From assembly GCA_024225395.1 (NCBI GenBank), contig JAAEMR010000149.1, forward strand, positions 1 to 64,000: a stretch of 64,000 nucleotides of DNA. Direction: 5' to 3'. A model generated the notes under the pieces. It saw only the letters and a list, made by a program, of their open reading frames with translations. It did no database searches and had not been told where the DNA came from. Origin of the DNA: Gammaproteobacteria bacterium. Its GTDB lineage: Bacteria > Pseudomonadota > Gammaproteobacteria > GCA-001735895. The position numbers and the translations under genes are program-made. Shown here in pieces: positions 35,540-45,613 of this stretch (position 1 is its first letter; the number at the start of each line of letters is the position of its first letter).

Positions 35540-37393
35540 CTAACTAGCCGTCAACCTGGCATATAAACTCGGTAAAAGCTTCGGCATTTCAAGGGGATTT
35601 CGAATTACAGCATATCCGCTACTGCCAAATAAATGAGGCAGGTAACGGTTTCCCTTCTCATCAATGGTCACGCAAAAAGGCTGTAAACCGAGCTTCTTAG
35701 CTTGATTTATCGCATGACGCGTATCCTCTATCCCAAACCGTCCTTCGTACTGGTCCAGATCATTAGGTTTACCATCCGTTAAAATCAATAACAGACGCCT
35801 GCTCTCTCCCTGCAAGATTAGCTGCTCGGTCGCATACCGAATTGCCGCTCCCAGTCTCGTGTAGTAACCCGGTTTAATTTTATCAATACGACCTCGAATC
35901 TCGGCACAATATTTCTCATTAAATTTTTTCAGAATATGCACTCTAACCGGATCACGTCTACGCGATGAAAAACCAATCATGCTAAACGCATCACCGGTCG
36001 CATTCAGGCTTTCAGAAAATAAAAATAAACTATCACGAATTACATCTATAACTCGCTGGTAGTCATTAACCCAGGTATCCGTAGAGAGCGATAAATCAGC
36101 CACTAAAAGGCAGGCCAGATCCCTGGCACCACTTTTAAGTTCTCGGTAAAGCCCTTCGGCACTCACACCGGTTTTAGCACTTTTCTCAGCGGCATAACGC
36201 AGATAAGCTTCAAGATCAATATCCTGCCCATCAGATTGTTTACGATGCCATACACGCGCTGGAGCCAGCAGCTGAAACTGGTTTCTTAGCTTACGTGCAG
36301 TTTTGGTTAAGTGCTCTGGCAAGGGAACAGGGTCAGCATCAGTTGCCATCATTTCAACGATACGGCAACAGTTTTCAATTAATTGATTTTTCTTCCAGTC
36401 CCATTCGGGTAGTAATATTCCATCGGATAACACTTCGTCATCTACTGAAGCTGACGGTAAATCAAGATCAAATTTGAGACGAATAGCTGAAGATCGTTCA
36501 TTTCTGGTCACCGATAAGGTATCAAGGTCACGAGCAACAGAATCTGCCTGATCAGCATCATCTTCATCTTCATTTCCCCGGTCAAGGTTAACAAACTCGC
36601 CCCAGGTGAAGATATTTTCCATTCTGACTGTAATCAAGCCTTTGTCATCTTCCTGCTTCTTGACTCTTTCGGCTTTACGTCGGTCAACATCTTCCAGTTC
36701 CCGGGTCTCTTGCTGACCACTATTATTATTTTCGCCAGGATCATCACTATCTTTGAACATTGATAAGTTATCACTGGCTGTAGGGTGCAGCCATAACAAC
36801 ACAGGAAAATGATCCCGTTTACTGTACATCAAAAATTTAACAGAGCCCGGCTCTATTAATGCCTGACGAATATCCTCTTCGATTTTTCTTTCCAGGGAAG
36901 GCAAACTAGCTGGATCAGGTCGTTGCTTCAGGTGAGCTTTTACCAGTTCAGCATATTTTGATAGCAGCCCAGGATAACGCTTCAAAGTCCACAATACCGA
37001 TAACTGGCTTCTGGCAAACCAGTGATTATTCTCTGGATTAGTAACCTGAACTTCATTAGCCGCCATTGCCGCTAACCAGTAATACAGATCCCTGTTTAAT
37101 TGTTTCGATTCAAACCAGGCTATTTTGGGTGGTAGTTTAAGTGCATTTGAATCACGCCACGCCAGTTCAACTTTATTACCACTACCAGCAATTCGTTGTA
37201 ACCAGTGACGTCGTCGATTAGTAGAGGTGCTATCGACCGCTTCAACCTGCAAACCTCCATCTCCACCCAATGCACGAAAAAACGTCGCTATGCTATTTTT
37301 GACATCAGTCAGTTCTACAGCTGCTTCTAAATGGCGTTGATCTGCCATTTGTGTAATTAACTTATGCCAAAGCTCTCCAACCTTTTCTTCCAT
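35540..37393 (-). CDS. norD: NorD, VWA-domain activator of nitric oxide reductase
   Basis: The 617-residue protein ends in a von Willebrand A domain (about 430-615) with the metal-binding DLSLSTDTW, LGAAIRYATEQL and LILTDGKPND. The first 400 residues are the family helical region, with a very acidic linker (residues about 220-300). NorD works with the AAA ATPase NorQ to insert or activate the nonhaem iron of cNOR. It is the last gene of the minus-strand nor cluster, separated from the polyferredoxin gene by a 94-base gap that holds an inverted REP-like repeat. Length is normal for the family. Confidence 0.92.
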   Translation of the reverse strand: MEEKVGELWHKLITQMADQRHLEAAVELTDVKNSIATFFRALGGDGGLQVEAVDSTSTNRRRHWLQRIAGSGNKVELAWRDSNALKLPPKIAWFESKQLNRDLYYWLAAMAANEVQVTNPENNHWFARSQLSVLWTLKRYPGLLSKYAELVKAHLKQRPDPASLPSLERKIEEDIRQALIEPGSVKFLMYSKRDHFPVLLWLHPTASDNLSMFKDSDDPGENNNSGQQETRELEDVDRRKAERVKKQEDDKGLITVRMENIFTWGEFVNLDRGNEDEDDADQADSVARDLDTLSVTRNERSSAIRLKFDLDLPSASVDDEVLSDGILLPEWDWKKNQLIENCCRIVEMMATDADPVPLPEHLTKTARKLRNQFQLLAPARVWHRKQSDGQDIDLEAYLRYAAEKSAKTGVSAEGLYRELKSGARDLACLLVADLSLSTDTWVNDYQRVIDVIRDSLFLFSESLNATGDAFSMIGFSSRRRDPVRVHILKKFNEKYCAEIRGRIDKIKPGYYTRLGAAIRYATEQLILQGESRRLLLILTDGKPNDLDQYEGRFGIEDTRHAINQAKKLGLQPFCVTIDEKGNRYLPHLFGSSGYAVIRNPLEMPKLLPSLYARLTAS

Positions 37394-37403
37394 CGTTTAA
37401 TAC

Positions 37404-37475
37404 CCGTAGACTGCGCCATGCGCAGTAGAAAGTAACAATATTGCAGAATAATGATGCGCATGGCGCAACCTACGG
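37404..37475. repeat. REP-like inverted repeat inside the nor cluster
   Basis: Two 21-base arms, CCGTAG-NN-TGCGCCATGCGCA and its complement, lie 30 bases apart. Each also contains the self-complementary core GCGC-AT-GCGC or its equivalent. The unit can fold into a long hairpin between the polyferredoxin gene and norD and may attenuate norD transcription. Similar TAGGTTGCGCCATGCGCA repeats are known from many genomes. Confidence 0.8.
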
Positions 37476-37487
37476 ATAGCTATCAAT

Positions 37488-38426
37488 TCATTTCTCCTTT
37501 AACGGAACGCCCACGGGTGGCTCTGACTGATGTAAAGCATCTAAATCTTCAACCCAGTCGATCAAAGACTCTTGTGATTTATTGCCCTGTTGTAGCGTAC
37601 AGGCAGAGATACATTCACCACACTGAGTACAATTAAACATTCTACGTTTTATATCCCGTGGTTTTAAACGCATTGGGCAGGAGTTATCGCAGGCGTTATT
37701 ACATTGTTTGCACAAGCTACTCTGCCTGCGGTCAAACGAAACCACCATGGCTCGTCGATTAGCCATCCAGGCCAGGCTTTGAAAAAAACCGACGGCACAG
37801 CCATAACGGCAGAAAAAATGCCTGGCAAAGGTAAACTCTATGGTCAGCAGGACTGTTGCAACAGTAATAAAAGTAAACTGATTTCGTGTGAGCTCGGAGT
37901 TAAGTAAATTGCTGTATATTTCCGTTGGTGGCAATAAATAGGTTAATAAACTCACCGCCCAGGTAAAAGAAAACAGTAGAACCGCAAAAAATGTAGCCAC
38001 CCAGTAGACTCGATTGGGTTTGATACTGGAACCATCTGGCTGAAGTTCAGGTAACGGATTTTTTTCCCACAGGCTGGGTTTTCCACTGGCTCGAAACATC
38101 AGATCATTAACAACTTCAACAACTGAGAAATGCGGACAAAGCCAGCCGCAATACAAACGTCCCCAACGCCAGGCACTGTAAAGAAAGACGCCAATTACCA
38201 GCAACAAGGGAGCAAACCCTCTAACAAGCAAGTTTAACGTAGCTTCAACCGGACCTATCAAACCCAGCTGAAACTGGTCAAGTCCTAGCGTCCAGTGAAA
38301 ACTGAGTAAATAGAAATGCCCCTCATTTAGATCATACCGAAACAAATCAAATACCGGCGCCAGGATAAATAGAATAAAAAAGCCTGACTGAAACCAGAAT
38401 CGCTTAAGCTGGACTTTAGTTCGCAT
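37488..38426 (-). CDS. NapH/CcoG-like membrane polyferredoxin of the nor cluster
   Basis: The 312-residue protein has five or so membrane helices. CGWLCPH near residue 95 is typical of the NapH/NosR/CcoG class, and a CRYGCAVGFFQSL motif lies in the later helix. Two ferredoxin-type Cys clusters follow: CKQCNNACDNSCPMRLKP, then CTQCGECISAC. Relatives pass electrons from quinol or help maturation of copper or nitrogen-oxide enzymes. It lies between norQ (64 bases) and norD. Such a protein is not part of the standard norCBQD set, so a Nor-specific electron or assembly role is inferred from position. Confidence 0.85.
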   Translation of the reverse strand: MRTKVQLKRFWFQSGFFILFILAPVFDLFRYDLNEGHFYLLSFHWTLGLDQFQLGLIGPVEATLNLLVRGFAPLLLVIGVFLYSAWRWGRLYCGWLCPHFSVVEVVNDLMFRASGKPSLWEKNPLPELQPDGSSIKPNRVYWVATFFAVLLFSFTWAVSLLTYLLPPTEIYSNLLNSELTRNQFTFITVATVLLTIEFTFARHFFCRYGCAVGFFQSLAWMANRRAMVVSFDRRQSSLCKQCNNACDNSCPMRLKPRDIKRRMFNCTQCGECISACTLQQGNKSQESLIDWVEDLDALHQSEPPVGVPLKEK

Positions 38427-38490
38427 GACAGGCTGCTAACTCAACCATCGTAAATGACTGGCTGAATCAGGTTTAAATTTTGGAAGTTGT

Positions 38491-39312
38491 TCAGAAGCAG
38501 GCATTAACAACTTCCATTAATGCATCAATGGTTTCATTTTCATCAGTTAAAGGTTCAACTAGAGCAGCACGACAAGCTTCTACTACAGGAAAACCATCCT
38601 TAATTAGTGTCGCGGCATACACCAGTAAACGCGTAGAAGCCGCTTCTTCCAGGTCATGATCCTTTAGGGCGCGAAGTGCAGCTGCAAGCTGTACCAGATT
38701 TTTAGCAAGCTCTTTATCGATACCGGTTTCACCGATGAGAATTTCCTGCTCCAGTTCAGCATCAGGAAAATCAAAAGTCATGGCAAGAAAACGCTGCCGG
38801 GTGGAAGGTTTCATACCTTTTAATAAATTTTGATAACCGGGATTATAGGATACAACCAGCATGAAGTTATCTGGTGCTTTCAAGGTTTCACCGGTTCTTT
38901 CCAGCGGTAAGATACGACGATCATCCGTTAACGGATGCAGCACCACCGTTGTGTCTTTACGAGCTTCAACAACTTCATCAAGGTAACAAATTGCACCTTC
39001 TCGAACAGCTCGGGTAAGTGGACCATCATTCCAGTAAGTGCCTTCAGAACCTATGAGGTGTCGCCCTACAAGATCAGCTGCCGTCAGATCATCATGACAG
39101 GCAACCGTATACATACTTTGCGATAGTCTGGCCGCCATATATTGAATAAATCGAGTCTTACCACAACCCGTGGGACCTTTAATCAACACCGGTAAATGGT
39201 TACGCCAGGCATATTCGAATAGCGCAACCTCATTACCCTGAGGTTTATAAAAAGGTAATTTGTTCTCGTCAATTTGAGAACCTTTTTCTGCAGATTCGAT
39301 TTCTTTATTCAT
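38491..39312 (-). CDS. norQ: NorQ, AAA+ ATPase for nitric oxide reductase activation
   Basis: The 273-residue MoxR-type AAA+ protein has a Walker A GPTGCGKT (residues 46-53), a Walker B with AICYLDEV, and a sensor region SYNPGYQNLLKGMKPSTRQRF. It is in the NorQ/CbbQ family. NorQ with NorD activates the cNOR active site. It is preceded by norE and norF and followed by the polyferredoxin, all on one strand with small gaps. The N-terminal 20 residues are slightly longer than typical and polar. Confidence 0.95.
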   Translation of the reverse strand: MNKEIESAEKGSQIDENKLPFYKPQGNEVALFEYAWRNHLPVLIKGPTGCGKTRFIQYMAARLSQSMYTVACHDDLTAADLVGRHLIGSEGTYWNDGPLTRAVREGAICYLDEVVEARKDTTVVLHPLTDDRRILPLERTGETLKAPDNFMLVVSYNPGYQNLLKGMKPSTRQRFLAMTFDFPDAELEQEILIGETGIDKELAKNLVQLAAALRALKDHDLEEAASTRLLVYAATLIKDGFPVVEACRAALVEPLTDENETIDALMEVVNACF

Positions 39313-39335
39313 TGTTTTTTTCTATTTTTTAGTCA

Positions 39336-39605
39336 TTAGCTGGCACTATAAAATGCGATTGCAATTAAAGAGCCCGGCAATATTAACCAGATAACAATTA
39401 CCCAACCCCAAATTCCCGAGACTGTTTTCAATCCCATATAATAATCACCAATCAGGTGACCTTTCAATAAGGATAGCCCCAGTACAAGAAAAGCGAAACT
39501 CAACCCGCTAAGCCCGGATACACCGACGTACCAGGTAAAAACGGTTAACACCATTAACAGGATATAAACAAATGTGCAGGGTCTTACACCAATAAACTTA
39601 TACAT
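39336..39605 (-). CDS. NorF-like small membrane subunit (cytochrome c oxidase subunit IV family)
   Basis: The 89-residue protein has three hydrophobic segments (about 8-30, 33-50, 62-86) with the GHLIGDYYMGLK motif between them. This matches the small NorF/COX-IV-like proteins that accompany NorE. It is thought to help NOR assembly or stability. The gene is six bases after norE and 23 bases before norQ. Confidence 0.8.
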   Translation of the reverse strand: MYKFIGVRPCTFVYILLMVLTVFTWYVGVSGLSGLSFAFLVLGLSLLKGHLIGDYYMGLKTVSGIWGWVIVIWLILPGSLIAIAFYSAS

Positions 39606-39611
39606 TTTTGA

Positions 39612-40175
39612 TCACCTCATCACGTAGATAAGAGGAAAAAGAATAATCCACACCATGTCCACCATATGCCAGTAACTGGCCCCGGTTTCCAGACCTGTAT
39701 GATTTTCCGGAGTATAGTTTCCTGCCCTTGTTTTAATCGCATTTGCAGCAAGAATCACCATGCCCATCAAGACATGCATAAAATGGAAGAATGTCAGGGA
39801 AAAATAAAACATGTAAAACTTATTTGTTCGGAGGTTAATACCTTCACTGTAGTGATGATTATATTCATATGATTTCACCAGCAGAAACAATAAACCCATT
39901 AATAAGGCGGCTATTATCCAGTTGAAACAATGTTTAGCATTATTTTCTCTGATTGCAGCCACCGCTCTAACAACAAAATAGCTACTGGTAATTAAAGTCA
40001 GCGTATTAATTAACGCAAGATTTCGATCAAGAGTGAGCTGTGATTCATTAAATAACTCGACATTATTGGCTCGTGTGAAAGCATATACAGCAAAGAAGAT
40101 TGCAAATACCGACAATTCAGCCATGATAAAAATCCAGATAGCTAGATCGCCAGGAGGAGTATTTCGGTTTTTCAT
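39612..40175 (-). CDS. norE: NorE-like cytochrome c oxidase subunit III homologue
   Basis: The 187-residue protein has five predicted membrane helices and subunit III motifs: GDLAIWIFIMAELSVF, LTFFHFMHVLMGM near residue 130, and WHMVDMVWIILFPLIY at the end. NorE is a subunit-III-like protein associated with nor operons and not essential in some species. The gene leads a second transcript of norE-norF-norQ and onward, after the terminator that ends norCB. An inverted repeat lies upstream at 40221-40239. Length is typical. Confidence 0.87.
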   Translation of the reverse strand: MKNRNTPPGDLAIWIFIMAELSVFAIFFAVYAFTRANNVELFNESQLTLDRNLALINTLTLITSSYFVVRAVAAIRENNAKHCFNWIIAALLMGLLFLLVKSYEYNHHYSEGINLRTNKFYMFYFSLTFFHFMHVLMGMVILAANAIKTRAGNYTPENHTGLETGASYWHMVDMVWIILFPLIYVMR

Positions 40176-40220
40176 TATTAGAAATTTATGTGTAGATTGA
40201 AGCTAAAAAGGATATTAAAT

Positions 40221-40239
40221 TCTGACCGATTAGGTCAGA
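40221..40239 (-). promoter_or_regulatory. Inverted repeat upstream of norE
   Basis: TCTGACC-GATTA-GGTCAGA is a perfect seven-base inverted repeat with a five-base centre, 46 bases before the norE start. It may be an operator. It does not match the FNR box and no regulator is known here. Confidence 0.4.
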
Positions 40240-40297
40240 TTTATTTCCATACAATAGCATGAAAAAATTGAAATTTTGTACCATACCCCAATAAAAA

Positions 40298-40320
40298 ATG
40301 GCGGGCCAAAAGCCCGCCAT
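40298..40320 (-). terminator. Terminator of norCB
   Basis: A perfect nine-bp stem (ATGGCGGGC / GCCCGCCAT) with a five-base loop is followed on the minus strand by a run of T. It separates norCB from norEFQ. Confidence 0.85.
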
Positions 40321-40352
40321 AAGTACTTCTTAGGTAACTAACTTAATTAAAC

Positions 40353-41759
<1,407 letters not shown>

Positions 41760-42194
41760 TTAACCCTGAATATTTGGTGGCCAGTTCTGGGTATTAATTC
41801 CTGAAGTATATTTCAAAAATTGTGCAATACCTTCCAGCTCTTCATCGCTCAAATTAAACTGGGGCATACTTCTACGACCCGGAATACCATCTTTAGGACG
41901 ACTCATAATGAAGCCCTTGATAGCATCTGTACTGTTTCCAAAACGTTGATAAACATTACCCAGCTCAGGAGCAAAATAAGCACCTTCACCCAGTAAAGTA
42001 TGACAACCTACACAGTTGTTCTTTTCCCATACGCGCTTACCTAGAGCAACTTCTTCGGTAAGGTTTTCCCGATTATCCAGCTCCGGAAGTGCGGATTCGG
42101 TATCGAAAGTTAGCGCGAGTAACAGTAGAAAGAAAAAAACGCTTCCACCGTAGAAAATATTTCGCGCCATCGACTTTGTAAACGTCTCTGACAT
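41760..42194 (-). CDS. norC: Nitric oxide reductase cytochrome c subunit NorC
   Basis: The 144-residue membrane-anchored cytochrome has one N-terminal helix (residues about 14-30) and a periplasmic haem domain with C61-VGCH and an expected distal Met110 in RRSMPQF. It feeds electrons from periplasmic donors to NorB. I set the start at ATG 42194; an in-frame ATG at 42206 would add four residues. Upstream is a candidate FNR/DNR site at 42281. Sequence and length are standard. Confidence 0.95.
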   Translation of the reverse strand: MSETFTKSMARNIFYGGSVFFFLLLLALTFDTESALPELDNRENLTEEVALGKRVWEKNNCVGCHTLLGEGAYFAPELGNVYQRFGNSTDAIKGFIMSRPKDGIPGRRSMPQFNLSDEELEGIAQFLKYTSGINTQNWPPNIQG

Positions 42195-42206
42195 GATTAG
42201 CCCCAT

Positions 42207-42664
42207 CTATAACTAAAATTAAAAAAATCATTTACCTTATTCAGGCGAGGCAAGGCTAGCTAATATCACTTAAGGGCAACATGACAAATGTCAATTGACT
42301 AATATTATTATATTATTATATTAGTTTATATTGATTTAAGTAAAAATACTGACAATTAAAAAATAAAAAATTATTCGATTAAGACTCATTTACTTAAAAG
42401 CCCTGAAATAAAGTTTCTTGATTACGTACATTCCAGGGCGCTTTCCATGTCGGCAACGACTATATGCACTGGTAGGGGGACTGCTCTGAAAACCGACTTG
42501 AATAGAATACTTGAGGAAGCTAGGCGGTTGTGTGCGGAGCGCAGGAAATAAACCGGCTCATCTGTTTTTCAGCAAAAGATCATCCATGTATTTTTTCCTT
42601 ATCTATTACTGTTGAAACAGCTTAAAAGAAAATGATGAGCAGGGCTAATAACTATTAATCAAAT
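42207..42664. other. Intergenic region upstream of norC
   Basis: The half next to norC is AT-rich and holds the FNR/DNR-like site. The half near the hemerythrin end (about 42420-42560) is richer in G and C than its surroundings but contains no coding frame and no RNA gene I can recognise. Confidence 0.5.
42281..42294 (-). promoter_or_regulatory. FNR/DNR-like box before norC
   Basis: TTGAC-ATTT-GTCAT (minus strand) matches the FNR-family layout TTGAT-N4-ATCAA at most positions. It sits about 90 bases before the norC start. It is probably the NO- or oxygen-controlled site of norCB. Confidence 0.6.
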
Positions 42665-43120
42665 TCACATCTTAAACTTTGAAAAAAAAGACCTTATCTT
42701 GCCTTCATCAGCATTACTATCATTCATGAGTTTTTCCAACTTATGCAACCGGGCATCATGTGTTCCGAAATGCACACAAAACCAGTCATTAAGTTTTTTC
42801 TTTAACTTCTGTTCATCAAAGTTATCGGTTGACTCTACCTCATCAGTAATATCACGAATATCATCCAGTAAATTCACATGATCTTCATGATGTTCCTGAT
42901 ATTGATCATATCCATACTTTTCCATCAGATTTTCTTCATGAACAAAATGGGAGTAAATCTCACCATAAGTATCATTCAGAACTTTCACTAACTGTTTTTT
43001 TTCAGCCTTATCCTCAAGTGCTGAATAAAAGGAATTAATTAAAATAATTAATTCCTGATGCTCAACATCAACATCAGAAACACCCGTTAAAAATTTATCA
43101 TTCCATTCAATTAAAGCCAT
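42665..43120 (-). CDS. Bacteriohemerythrin
   Basis: The 151-residue four-helix bundle has the di-iron ligands: DVDVEHQEL, FVHEENLM, HHEDHVNLL and HFGTHDARLHKLE. The family binds O2 and also reacts with NO. It follows the norCB genes in direction but is separated by 470 bases. In this context it may deliver or scavenge O2 or NO in the cytoplasm. I prefer ATG at 43120, preceded by GGGAACTGAA; a longer start at 43132 adds four residues. The tail of about 15 residues beyond the last helix is unusual. Confidence 0.92.
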   Translation of the reverse strand: MALIEWNDKFLTGVSDVDVEHQELIILINSFYSALEDKAEKKQLVKVLNDTYGEIYSHFVHEENLMEKYGYDQYQEHHEDHVNLLDDIRDITDEVESTDNFDEQKLKKKLNDWFCVHFGTHDARLHKLEKLMNDSNADEGKIRSFFSKFKM

Positions 43121-43252
43121 TTCAGTTCCCATGATTTAATTATCAAAAAACACACAATCTATCACCTGACTATCAGCTTGCATTTGATGTTTCTCAGACA
43201 ACAGTCTGAATAGCCGGTCACAAAAAAGCACTCCATCAATTCTCAATAATTT

Positions 43253-43780
43253 TTAATGAGCATTCACATTCACATGATCATACACAATGATATGGTCAGC
43301 CAGAATACCTTTCTTAATAACCTTTAAATCCTTCTCTGTAAACTCAATGCGGCATGGAGATGAAGAATCACAATCAAACAAAACTATATCCTCACCCGTT
43401 TTAACAGTTCCCAGATTTGCGATAACACTCTGATCCATCACATCAAATTTACCTCGAATAAAAGCATCACCCATTGATTTTTTACTGACAATATTAAAAA
43501 CTGAAGCAATCGCTTCTGGCTTAACCTTTGTTGAATAGGGGTAAGGAATAAATAATCGTATGATCCGGTTAGGCGGGTAGAATTTCATATAATGACTTTT
43601 CCCGGATAGTTGAGCCATTTTGCCATCATTTTCTTCTCTGGAGAAAAATCCTGAATAAAAAAGTACTGTACCTTCAGACTGTACCAGTTTCTGCTCTTCA
43701 ATTGCATGGGAAATACCTGACACTGACAGGGTTAGTGCAATGGTTATGAAAATGGCAAGGAAATTATGATTAAAAAACAT
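43253..43780 (-). CDS. Secreted protein of unknown function
   Basis: The 175-residue protein has a clear signal peptide (cleavage near SHAIEE, residue 27), then a soluble beta-rich domain with a FIPYPYSTKVKPEA loop. A CDSSSPC pair of Cys near residue 138 could form a disulfide. No family comes to mind. It lies between hemerythrin and the divergent nirS remnant. It ends with HVNVNAH. Expression and function cannot be judged. Confidence 0.6.
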   Translation of the reverse strand: MFFNHNFLAIFITIALTLSVSGISHAIEEQKLVQSEGTVLFYSGFFSREENDGKMAQLSGKSHYMKFYPPNRIIRLFIPYPYSTKVKPEAIASVFNIVSKKSMGDAFIRGKFDVMDQSVIANLGTVKTGEDIVLFDCDSSSPCRIEFTEKDLKVIKKGILADHIIVYDHVNVNAH

Positions 43781-43986
43781 TTATATAGCCTGGATTATCT
43801 AATTATTAAATCCAGCTCATTATAAAATACTTATAAAGCAAGCTCTATATCTATTTCCATATAGAGCAAATAAAAAATACGCCCTCAAGATTTATCACAA
43901 AACATTTTTATTTAATCTGATAAGTTTCAACTCTTTTATCAATATACCAATTTTTATATACCTATTAATTGCGAGCATAAGGAGAG

Positions 43987-44798
43987 ATGATAAAATTAAA
44001 ATTTATTATAATTTTTTATTTCCTACTTTTTATTTCTACCCCTTTTAATCTCAACCTCAATTCAGGCTGGCAAGGTTTCATCGGGTAAAGCAAATCAGTG
44101 TTTCGCCTGTCATGGTGTTAATGGCGTTAGTTTAAACCCGGCATTTCCATCACCGGCTGGACAAAACCAAAACTACCTGGTCCCACAGCTCAAGGCATTT
44201 AAAAATGGCGAGAGAAAAGCCAGAGAATAAAACCCATGGCATCCAGTTTAAGTGATAATGATATGGAACGGGTGGCCGCTTATTTTGCCAGCAAAAAAGC
44301 TGGAACAGGCGAACAAATCAGTAAAGGTTATGAAGGAGCACCTTCAGGTATTGATGTTGGTGAAGTTAACCATAAAGCCAAATTAACCGGCGTTGCTTTA
44401 TCTGATAAAGATTTTGAAAGTGCAAAAGAAATTTATTTCCCACGGTGCGCTGGTTGTCACGGTATATTATGTATAGGAGCAACAGGTAAACCCCTAACCA
44501 CCGATACTGCTACAAAAAGAGGCACCGAATATCTTAATATCTTCATCACCTATAGATCAGCTTATAGTATGCCAGCATGGGATGAGACCAGGATTCTATC
44601 TGATAAAGAAATTGATACCATGGCGAAGTATCTGCAGAACGAACCTCCAGTTCCCCGCTGAGTATGGGATAAAAGAACTGACTGCAAGCTGGAAGGTGGT
44701 CATAGCTGTCAGTGAGCGACCTACATCTTCATTATATGATCACAACATAGAAAATATTTTCTCAGTCACATTATAGAGACGACGGTACAATTGCACTT
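43987..44798 (+). pseudogene. nirS: Cytochrome c4-like/NirS (cytochrome cd1) fusion, degraded
   Basis: Read through at least four frame changes this is the start of a cd1 nitrite reductase with an extra N-terminal cytochrome domain. After a broken signal peptide comes CFACHGVNG and a c4-type fold up to YFASKKAG. The NirS segment follows: GEVNHKAKLTGVALSDKDF, RCAGCHG-x-x-x-x-GATGKPLT and the MAKYLQNEPP end. The d1 propeller then begins (KELTASWKVVIAVSERPT, NIFSVTL and RDDGTIAL) and breaks off near 44798. The frames change near 44000-44040, 44228, 44655 and 44775. About 400 residues of d1 domain are absent. It cannot make NO. Confidence 0.85.
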
Positions 44799-44884
44799 AC
44801 TTGCCCTTTTTTTATTCAAGATTCCATCTGTGCAACAGCAACAATCCAAAATTTCCCATTACACATTAAGCAGGTTTTGAAAAT

Positions 44885-45157
44885 ATGCGATTTATAGCTT
44901 TCTTATCAATATTTTTGATTTATTCAACTTCATATGCTCAGGATATAAATTCAAGGCTGCGTTTATCAAAAAAAATAATGGAGGTATATCAGGTATCCTG
45001 CCGGGGAGAATCAAACGCCATAAAAGAAGCTTTTACTTTAGCTGCAACCTATATAACTCATGGAGAATACAATAATATGAGACAGCAGTTGCTGGAAGCC
45101 AGGGCAATTTCAACAAAATCAGATTGTCAGAAATCTATCGATAACTTACTGGATTAA
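44885..45157 (+). CDS. Small secreted protein
   Basis: The 90-residue product has a signal peptide (to SYAQ, residue 19) and a short helical domain with two Cys (SCRGES and SDCQKS). No family is recognised. It is the first intact gene after the nirS remnant and might belong to the following oxidase-assembly transcript. It has a weak Shine-Dalgarno. Confidence 0.55.
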   Translation: MRFIAFLSIFLIYSTSYAQDINSRLRLSKKIMEVYQVSCRGESNAIKEAFTLAATYITHGEYNNMRQQLLEARAISTKSDCQKSIDNLLD

Positions 45158-45301
45158 AAAAGTTAGTATTGATTGTAAATTAAGGCACCCGGTTACTTCT
45201 ATCTCATAACCGTTATCAATCAACGAAGATACTCTGATGAAATCAAAAATATTTTACTATATAATTCGCTGCTTTAAGTTCGAGCATCCTCAGCAGCATT
45301 T

Positions 45302-45595
45302 ATGCCTAAGATTATCAACAAACTGCTATTATTTGTTTTCATACTAAGCCTGCTTAATCCTGTCAGCGTATTCGCCATTGTTGAAAATACGGATAAACAG
45401 TCTACCCAGATTCAACACAATACTGCTACTGTTGAAAAAGACATTAATCCACAAGAAAGGAAAAAAATATTAGCCGGGGATAGACATCTGAATATATTTT
45501 TTGCCATTGGGATTATCATTAACTTGATCATGATGACTTCATTTGGATTCTGGGCTGTTGGACAATTTCGGCAACATAACAAAAATAAAAAATAA
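45302..45595 (+). CDS. Small single-pass membrane protein
   Basis: The 97-residue protein has an N-terminal signal-like helix (residues about 5-25), a polar linker (residues 28-62), and one membrane helix (about 65-88) with a basic KNKK end. That shape is common for accessory subunits in cytochrome oxidase loci, and an Sco gene follows after 18 bases. No family is recognised. Confidence 0.6.
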   Translation: MPKIINKLLLFVFILSLLNPVSVFAIVENTDKQSTQIQHNTATVEKDINPQERKKILAGDRHLNIFFAIGIIINLIMMTSFGFWAVGQFRQHNKNKK

Positions 45596-45613
45596 ATCTG
45601 CTCTTTTTTTAAT

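Noticed and set aside
42420-42560. Possible structured RNA in the GC-richer stretch upstream of norC
   Set aside because: I cannot form a recognisable tRNA, 6S, SRP or riboswitch core from it; without folding tools there is no support.
43987-44798. Programmed frameshifting to make functional NirS
   Set aside because: Four or more shifts at unrelated sites plus loss of most of the d1 domain exclude it.
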